From assembly GCA_001692895.1 (NCBI GenBank), contig KV748241.1, positions 310,001 to 374,000 of the forward strand: a stretch of DNA of 64,000 nucleotides, in the 5' to 3' direction. This document shows, in pieces, positions 56,550-64,000 of the stretch. The position numbers and the translations under genes are program-made. The stretch's first letter is position 1. Each line of letters begins with the position of its first letter. Under the pieces are notes generated by a model. It did not search any database, was not told the origin of the DNA, and saw only the letters and a list, made by a program, of their open reading frames with translations. The stretch comes from Cenococcum geophilum 1.58. Lineage: Eukaryota; Ascomycota; Dothideomycetes; Gloniales; Gloniaceae.

Positions 56550-57560
56550 TCCTAGTAAATGAAAGGGAGTTTGCTAATAATATGGGATATATAGTGGATA
56601 GCATGGAATAGCAGAAGGAATTTAAAGACTTTAAGGTAGATTTCTCTCCTATTTAGACTATCTTTTAGATTAACTGTAAACAGGACTAAGTTTAGATTAA
56701 GCTCAGATCTCTGCTACTAGGCCGCCTCTAAAATTTCCCTAAAGGATAGAATAATATTATAGAGGAAGAAATAAGGGCTGTGGAATATAGGATTATCCAA
56801 AATAGAAACCAAAATGGGCGGTATATAAAAGGATGGTATATAGAGGATAAATATAAGTCGTGTAATGGGATTGTTCGATTTTATATAAAAGCTATCTATA
56901 AGGGAACTTTAAAGGAAATCCTAGCTGGGGAATAGGCGAATATAATATAATACTGCTAGAGTAGCATATAAGCGTTAGGATTGTTGTCTTTATCCCTCTT
57001 TATAATACTAAGAGAGTAGTTAGATATATACTTTAGCATAGCAGGATACCCTAACCGTGTTAGAGCTAAATTCCATTATACTATAATAGGACAGTTACGG
57101 CGAAGTTTAGCGGAGAATCTAGATAAGATAATAATTTATAAATACATTTAGCTCGAGTTTAAGGCCAAGTTATTGTGAAAGAGCTCTTACTAAGTAGGCT
57201 AGCGTACGCCATTTACTAAGCCTAGGCCTTCTATAGTACTAAGCGTTGGTTAGTTAATCTATTTAGGGGCTCGGCTGTTAAATTTTGCTATGCTAAGAAT
57301 ACACTATATATAATCGGGAAATTATGTAAAAAGAACTATATTTCCTTTATTAATTCTAGTATTAAAACAGGAAATTATAAAGGCGCTTAAAAATATCTGT
57401 AGGAAGCAGAATATAGTGCTTAAGAGGGTGATCCTGTTTAACTTGGCCTTTTACTACTAGTTATATAAAAGGCGGTTATGGAACTAATTTTAATATAGTA
57501 GGCAAAAGTAGGCATATAGGATTAAGCCTAGTTTTGTACGCGTGTATGTATAGTATTTAG
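56550..57560 (+). pseudogene. decayed reading frame, unknown family
   Basis: Plus-strand coding-like segments with TAG/TAA stops: IIEEEIRAVEYRIIQNRNQN, GRYIKGWYIEDKYKSCNGIV and RFYIKAIYKGTLKEILAGE at 56,760-56,940. More scattered segments run to about 57,540. The charged, aromatic-rich character and even codon use suggest a genuine former gene. No domain was recognised. Confidence 0.4.
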
Positions 57561-58049
57561 TATACATTACGCCAGGTTAATAGACGCCATACTAACTACG
57601 GTAAAAGACCATATATTAAAAAACTTCTCCAATTCTACCGCTGCTATAATTATGGACGCCTTAATTTTTCTTCTTTACTAGATATAAAGCTGACTTTTTT
57701 TATAAAGGCTAATGCTCGCTAGTTATATGGAGTGGGGCGTAAGCTAGGCTAAGCCGACGCCGCCTAAATTATTTTTCCGTTAATCTCTTATCGGGCACTA
57801 ATGCCTTAAGCATTTGTACGCCTATTAGACTCTATAACTTATTTATATTCTTAAATCCTTTCCGCTCTGCTCTGTTTAAGTATATAATCCACCTCTTTTA
57901 TACCTCTTTAATCTCTTTATCGCGCAGAAGCTGTATACTTACTATTACCTACACTAGTTCTTCCTTAGCTAATAAAACAGGCTGCTAAATCTATTGCGTA
58001 AGATATAGCCTTTATTTACTTTCTAACTAGTATATTTCCTGCCAGAACC

Positions 58050-58610
58050 TCCTAGGGCCCATTTCTATAACGACTTTAACGCCTTTACCTACAATCCTTA
58101 GGTCGCTATTTCCCCCTACTTTAGGTCCTTTTTAATAGCGCGAACCTGTATAGAGAACGTATACTACTTCTAGATAGAGCTTGGCTTTATCTAAATTTAT
58201 ACTATTTATCTACCGGCAATATATTCCCTCTCGGAGTTATACCTTTATAAAATTTATTATATCTGGAAAGGTCTGTTAAAGCCGAACCTAGTTAAATAAA
58301 CTTTAAGCTAACTTGGGATTTATATACAGGTTAGGGAGGGAGAAAAGCTAGACTATATATTATTCCATATATTCAATGCGGTAAATTATAATTAAATAAT
58401 AACATTTAGAGGCGCATTTATTAGGATCTCTAATCCTAAAGCACCCGAAGGCACTAGACTACTTAAAGACATTATATAGGATGAATTGCATTCTGTTCCT
58501 GCTGGGTATAGGGTTAAGGTAATAGATGGTTAGGTAAAGATAACACCTAAGTCCGCTGGAGTTTAAATAAGTTATATATTAGAACCGCCTCTTGATGACT
58601 AACCTAGAGG
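58050..58610 (+). pseudogene. decayed reading frame, unknown family, C-terminal end visible
   Basis: The plus-strand frame reads AHFYNDFNAFTYNP, ISPYFRSFLIARTCIENVYY, IYLPAIYSLSELYLYKIYYI, then GEKLDYILFHIFNAVNYN, FRGAFIRISNPKAPEGTRLL, KDII-DELHSVPAGYRVKVID and ends near 58,610 (SYILEPPLDD). Stops are TAG only over about 180 codons. The family is not recognised. The last third looks like a compact folded domain. Upstream, from 57,570, the same strand is AT-rich with no clear frame. Confidence 0.45.
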
Positions 58611-58819
58611 GTAATAGAGATATCCATGTTTTCTCCCTTAGGAATTAGCGTAGTTAAATATTCTATTATTGGAAGTCCTAGTCTTCTTTCTTTTTCCTAT
58701 TAATTGCTGGTCTAGACTACCTTAGAAAGAAAGTCGCCTAAAAGGGGGATATAATTAGTGGGCGCGTTTATAAATGCGTATTGAATTTCTATAGTATATA
58801 TTGTTAGCACAGCCTTTAA

Positions 58820-59490
58820 TATAATAAAGGTGAATCCTACTTACGTCTATATACAGGCTTATTAATACGCCTCCGTTTCCTTAACCGATTTAATACTATA
58901 GGTTTTTCCCTATCTTCTATAGCGGCTGGTAGCCATTAGCTTTATACTTAAAAGTTCTCGCTAAAGTAGACCTTGCCTTTTAGGAACTTATAATATTTTT
59001 AGGATTTTTATAACGGCTCTTTGGTTTCTAAACTATTTAGTATATAATATATATCGGATAGCTACACCTAAATATCCTCTAGGTTAATCCGCTTAACTAT
59101 AAAGTTGAATATATCCTTTAATATTAAATTTGCCGTCTATATAGTAGGGTTGAAGGCCGCTACCTAGGAAATTATCCCGTTAGGACTTAGGCTATAAATC
59201 CGCTCGCACCTTTCTTAGGTTACCTGCTTCCTTATTTAGGTTACGTCTAAATTAATGACCGAATCCTTTGGACCGCTAAAGAAAAGTGCTATGTTTTTTG
59301 CGAATATCCCTCGATTCTTTAAGTTCGAACTAGTAATAGTGTCTTTTCTGTTCTCTTGTGCCTGGTTTAATCACTATTTACCCTCCTTATAAGCCAACTC
59401 TATACGTCTTTTTTTAAGTGCTTTGATCTTTACTAGGAGCTTTTCTATAGCCTTAAAAAGCCTTATACCTAAATCCTTAATTATCCGATA
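58820..59490 (-). pseudogene. decayed reading frame, unknown family
   Basis: Minus strand from about 59,490: AIEKLLVKIKALKKRRIELA then YKEGK (a helical, possibly coiled-coil start), TITSSNLKNRGIFAKNIALF, FSGPKDSVINLDVT, then ERCERIYSLSPNGIIS, ILKDIFNFIVKRINLEDI, NSLETKEPL and KYYKFLKGKVYFSENF. It ends in basic NRLRKRRRINK near 58,870. About 210 codons carry only TAG/TAA stops. It converges with the plus-strand relic that ends at 58,610. No family was recognised. Confidence 0.45.
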
Positions 59491-60117
59491 GTTGCTTTTT
59501 ATAGGATGTATATAAGAGCGCGGGACACTTCTAATAACCCGTTTAAGCTTCTTAGCAAGGTCTATAAGTTATAAGATAAATTTAGTAGTTGCTATATTAG
59601 GGGTTGATCTAAACGTCATAAACTAGGCTAGGAAAAGGAGCAGTTCTAAATATCTCTCTAAGGACAATTAGGGGCGGGGGCTGTTAAGAATATTATTATC
59701 TTATATATATCTATAAGCTTTTATTACAGTTAGGTAACTAGGGTAGCTAAGGGGTAATGCACCTAAGTTTTACAAGCTGGGGTGCAATATATCTATTTAC
59801 CCCTTTCTTACCATTTGGCGACCCTAAGTTAGGTTAAGACCTTTACTAATCTTTACTACCTATGGTATATAGCGGGAACTTCTTTATACGTAAGAATAAA
59901 AATGTAGAGCAAGTGGCGTCTTCCCGTATTTATACGGTCTAGTGATTTGGATTTAGGCTACCTTTACGCGCAACTTCGCATTTTATATCATTTGCAGCCC
60001 AGCTTAAGTCTATATACGCTCTTGTTACTCTAATAAGAATTGTTATATAGCTCGGCCTTATAGACATGCATGTATGACCTCCACTTAGTATTTTACTAAC
60101 TAATGTATAAAAAGACT

Positions 60118-60178
60118 ATTAAAGGCCTCTAAGGACCTCTAAAGACTTTTAAAGACCTTTAAAGACCTCTAAAGGCCA
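60118..60178. repeat. 11-12-bp tandem repeat
   Basis: Five imperfect copies of aaagacctcta/aaagacctttt type. Confidence 0.7.
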
Positions 60179-60475
60179 GTAACTATAATACACCCGCTAG
60201 AGGTAAGCAGTATATAACCCACCCCTTCTATATTATTAATAATCTAACTACTACCCCTAGATACCTATCCCTATAATAGATACGCCCAATATAGGCAAAA
60301 CTTCAATCTATTAGGTTCTAATAGTAGGGGAAACTATCCTCAAGGAAGAAAAGAGGAAAGGTCTCCTATATGGGATGGAAAGAAGAAAATTTAAGAGAAG
60401 TAAAGGTAAGTAATTACCTATATATTAGGTGAGCAGGTCCCTAATATCTTAAAGATTTATAAAATTATCGCCATT

Positions 60476-60740
60476 ATGTATATTGTGCCCGATATTCGCC
60501 AGCTTGCGGTTCCCATGCATAATTTATTTAATTGGCTTTTTTTAGGCGAACCTAGCTACCGTGGTAGCAGAGTAATTCTGGCGGAATTTAAGCATAAGGG
60601 AGTATTAATAAGGTCTAGAGCCTATTCCGGCGATATAGCGTTTATAGAAGGTAAAAAGGAAGCTTTAGAGCAATTGGAGATATATATATAGGAGCTTAAT
60701 AAAGCCACCTAGGCTGCCGCGCCTCCTTTCGCGTTTAGAT
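60476..60740 (+). pseudogene. short reading frame, 71 codons open, unknown
   Basis: From an ATG at 60,476 it reads MYIVPDIRQLAVPMHNLFN, then WLFLGEPSYRGSRVILAEF and SGDIAFIEGKKEALEQLEIY. It reaches a TAG and continues with ELNKAT-AAAPPFAFRF. The end is Glu/Lys-rich and helical. Upstream of the ATG the region has no clear frame, so this could be one exon or the only remaining piece. No family was recognised. Confidence 0.4.
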
Positions 60741-61169
60741 TTATATACTAGGCTAGGCCAATACTTATAATAGCTATAGTACTTCCATATAAGCAATAGT
60801 GTCTTCTATAGTTATAGGCCCGCATTTTAATAAATATAACTAGATAACCTAAGGTGCCTACTGCCCTCCTAAAACCGTAATTGTGGGTAACTAGTGCGTA
60901 AATAGCTTTTATTCCTATACGGGGCATAAGCATATATACTTGCTTACTCCTATAATAATAAGGCCTATATAGTAGGCCGTAGCGGGGGCGAATTACTAGT
61001 AGATTTAGGAATAGGAGAATAGAAGCCGTAGGGCATTAGTTTCCGTAGGGAAGAAGAAAACGTGGCTATAGGCTCCTATAGGGGAGCAAAAGCTATATAG
61101 GAGTGTAAGCTATAAGGGATTGGTTTCTGTAGGGCGGTGGAATACATGGGCATTAGCACCTATAGGGGA

Positions 61170-61450
61170 TTTGTTAAAGTAAGGGATTTATTAGCGCAGG
61201 GGATTTATTGGAGTAGGGGATTTATTAGAGTAGGGGATTTATTAGTATAGGGGATTTATTAGAGCAGGGGATTCGTTAATATAGGGGATTTATTGGTATA
61301 GGGGATTTATTAAAGTAGGGGACTAAATCCCGTAGGGGATTTATTAGAGTAGGGGACTAATTCCTATAGGGCGGCGAAATATATAGGCAATTGCTCCCGC
61401 AGGGGATTTGTTCGAGTAGGGGACTTATTTAAGTAGGGGATTGGTTAAAA
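61170..61450. repeat. 17-bp minisatellite (ggggatttattagagta)n
   Basis: About 15 units of ggggatttattagagta, with gggggattc, ggactaa and gtatag variants. Isolated related words (tagggc, gtaggg) extend to about 61,020 on the left. Confidence 0.85.
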
Positions 61451-61739
61451 GATGGGATTAATTCTCCTATGGCCTCTATTTAGGCGGTATAAAGCGGCTT
61501 TTAATAGGCTAGAGAGTAGATTACGCGCTTTATAGAAAAATGAAGCCTATATAGGATGATAGGGTGTAGGGACCTAATAATCTGGCGGAAGATTAGGTTA
61601 TCCGCTCTCCTAAGTTTTATTTAGCCTAGGCAACTTACCTAACGCTGTTTTATATACGTTTTAATTAAGGCTGCTACCTAGCCTTAGCCGCCTAAATCTC
61701 TGTAAAACTTTAACTCGTGTGGTAGAAGAATACAGAATA

Positions 61740-63690
61740 ATAAAATGTTATTCTATCTACTCTACTAATACTTCTAGATCCTTCTATGCTTGTTAGAGAA
61801 TCTCTTTTATCTAGAAATAAAGCGCCCTATCTTCCTTCTCCTACTTCCTATCTATTGGGAAAACTACCTTTTGTACCTTATTAACCTATAGGACTAGCGG
61901 CTAGTAGTAAGGTATAAATGCCTTAGCTATACGGTTAAGAAAATGCCCTTCCCTATTTACTAGCCCCGATTTTAACTTAGCTAACTTAGTAGTATTCTTA
62001 TAGTTCTAATACTTAAACTTAGTTGGACCGATATCTTTACCTAGCCTATTATAGTATACGCATATTTAGAAAAGCACCTAAAAGAACAACTCTAAATTAT
62101 GCCTAAAGGAGTATTTCTTGCCTAGAAGCACTCCTATAGCTATAAACGCTCTTATACTAGTCTTGTCCTATGCTCCCGAAGGTCCTTCTCGCTTCTCTTT
62201 GATCGCGAGATTAAGATCGATTAAGAATAACTTCTAGAAGGGATTGTTGTCTTCCTTGTTCATTAAGAGGTTGCCTATTAAAATGTTACGTTAGAGGATG
62301 CCAGCCTACGTATGTAAAGACTTATATCCTTTAATGCTACTCTCTAGTGTAGTAAGTATTGCAGCTAGAGAGCTTGCCTTGTAAAGAGCCTTTTTATAGT
62401 CGTAAGTAATAACGCGTTAATGCACCCAATTCTATATAATAGGGCGCTTAATTAAAGAGCTTAAATACGGGCGCTTGTTGGGCGGTAACGGGGCGTTAGT
62501 GCAGCTGGACGACCTCTTTCTGCTAGTACTTTAGCCTTTTCTTACACTGCCTTGCACTCTAGCTACGCTTAGAGGTACTATTAAGCTTTTAGGCTTATAG
62601 TTTATTGCTTTAGTAATATCTAGCCCCTTACGGATATTAAAGATGTTATTATTTTGTCTACCTATATAAATAGTCCCATAGTGATAGTACCTGGCTACGT
62701 TAATTACTCCTTTCTCCGCTACCTTATATAGCAGTTCGCCTTCTTTCTTGCGCTCTAGGTACTGCCACGAGTCTTTAATAACGAGAGGTATCTTAGAGGT
62801 GTTACCCTTATAGTGCGCTTTTTAGCAAGTTGTCGCCTAACCGGTAATGCAGGGTGCCCGCTTTATGAGTTCGTTAAGGATAAGACGCTTAGTCTAATTG
62901 TTGCGCACAACCTTAATATATTGTTTGCCGTCTAATATTAAAATAGTAGGGTCAAACCTAAGCTGCTCTTTATTTATTAAGAGAAACCCTAACATCGCCA
63001 AGGTAAATTATAGTCCGTCTTTATTAATATTGAATAGTGATAATACGATGCCTCTTACCTGGTTATACTCCTATAGCCGTATAATAGATCTATAGAGGGT
63101 AAAACCTAGGATAAAGTAACAATTGTCCTAAGCGGTAAAGACTTCCCTTATATATTTCCCTAAAGCAAACTATGCCTGCGAGGCTATATCGGTGTTTGGA
63201 TTACTCTTTAGCTCTCCTAACACAAGTATATATAACTAATGGCATTAAAAGCCTTCGCTGGCTATTAGATTATCCACAAAACCAATGTCTAGCTTTTGCT
63301 TCGCCGTAGACCCTTGCAAGGGCTGCTTAGTATATGCGACAAGCTTTTGTTATGTCTTTAGGGCGGACCCGTGCTCCTCTATAAAGCCTAAAAATGATTT
63401 AATTAGGTTATTAAACCACTCTAGGACATTATCTTGCTCTGCGCTTTTAGGCCAGTTACGCTAGCTGCCCTTATCGGCGTATAGTAGATTATCCCCTTCT
63501 TTATATTTCTTAAAAACGGCGGCGCTTACCTCTTTAAGACCTTCTACTCCCCTAAAGAATGCTTTATATAAGCTAGGAATCCCCACGTAAAGAGGGCCTA
63601 GCTCCTCCTTTAAAACATTATCTACGTATTTCCTGTGTTTGGATAAGTTGGCGAAGCTGCTTGTGTTATGTAGATGTAGGGTTTAAACGT
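61740..63690 (-). pseudogene. FunK1-type fungal protein kinase, decayed
   Basis: The minus-strand frame runs about 640 codons with few stops. The N-terminal region reads HRKYVDNVLKEELGPLYVGI and EVSAAVFKKYKEGDNLLYAD, then KLDIGFVDNLIASEG. The catalytic loop at about 62,270-62,310 reads AGIL-RNILIGNLLM (family: HRDIS.GN), so the catalytic Asp is Asn and the His is a stop. The metal-binding block near 62,205-62,225 reads FLIDLNLAIK (normally LIDLDLA). RAFIAIGVLLG and the HNLE-FFWVLFWIC-like helix follow at about 62,060-62,170. The C-terminal end is near 61,740. FunK1 is a kinase family expanded in multicellular fungi, substrates unknown. The C-terminal part carries more stops than the N-terminal part. 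Confidence 0.82.
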
Positions 63691-64000
63691 AGAATGGTAG
63701 CGGTTAGGGGGGAGGCGTGGGCTCTGTAATGGTGGCGATAGTTTTGCTCTAAATATCCTTATCTAATTTATAATTAAGAACTGTTTTTAGGAGAGGGGTA
63801 AACTGTTTAATATTGAAGTTATTAGAATTAACCGAAGGGAGGAGTTGGAGAAGGTTACTATAAAGAGTGCCGCGGCTAGCGCTANACNGGAGTAGTTAAG
63901 TAGTGGGAAGGTTTTATAATGCTAGGATAAGGTTAATAATGAGATTCTTAAGCCCTATATGTGTTAGATAGGACCTATAGTAGACTAATTAATAATTATC
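63691..64000. other. right end, no gene seen
   Basis: AT-rich sequence upstream of the FunK1 relic, with a GC-richer stretch at 63,700-63,730 (ggggggaggcgtgggc) and ambiguous bases at 63,885-63,888. Possible kinase upstream exon or promoter; not decidable. Confidence 0.3.

Noticed and set aside
1-64000. Starship captain (DUF3435), Helitron Rep/helicase, rRNA or tRNA genes, telomeric repeats
   Set aside because: I looked for their characteristic motifs on both strands and saw none that I could support. RIP decay could hide a captain gene.

Overview
The window looks like a repeat-packed, gene-poor stretch of a filamentous ascomycete (Pezizomycotina) genome. Three things point there. Nearly all of it is AT-rich and TpA-rich, in the pattern left by repeat-induced point mutation (RIP). 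The element families are those of such fungi: chromodomain Ty3/gypsy, Ty1/copia, Tad1-like LINE, Tc1/mariner. A FunK1-type kinase relic is also present. Stops in the decayed reading frames are almost only TAG and TAA, at codons expected to be CAG, CAA or TGG. I find a single intact protein gene, a small GFA/CENP-V-type enzyme gene with one intron at 40,943-41,516. It lies in a short island that was not mutated.

Layout. 1-3,536: 5' part of a copia element (minus strand, runs off the left edge). About 4,030-10,237: a chromodomain gypsy element (plus) with a probable 3' LTR. 10,238-14,010: unassigned AT-rich DNA, a near-perfect palindrome, a roughly 625-bp direct repeat with one mutated and one cleaner copy, several minisatellites, and the right end of a TIR element. 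14,013-23,667: one gypsy element (minus, 'X') broken by two insertions. One is a 1,015-bp unmutated retroposon with a 15-bp target duplication. The other is a 2,413-bp TIR element with a TA duplication that consists almost wholly of minisatellites. 23,670-40,540: nested insertions. An old Tc1/mariner gene carries an X-type LTR fragment. That fragment carries two solo LTRs. One solo LTR was split by an 8.5-kb gypsy element ('Z', paired 423-bp LTRs), and Z was in turn hit by a 415-bp TRIM-like element. A 5.56-kb LINE with a 15-bp target duplication sits in the mariner gene.

40,541-41,700: the unmutated gene island. 41,875-42,760: a second Tc1/mariner transposase relic. 43,158-60,730: a block of about ten decayed reading frames on both strands. 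Among them are a chromodomain protein, a two-finger C2H2 protein with internal repeats, a GNAT acetyltransferase, and several I do not recognise. They do not have the layout of a known retroelement. 61,740-63,690: a FunK1 kinase pseudogene (minus).

The genes do not form a pathway. The window is best read as successive insertions followed by point-mutation silencing. Target duplications and LTR pairs give the relative order of many events. All similarities and counts were made by eye from the sequence; no database search or alignment program was run.
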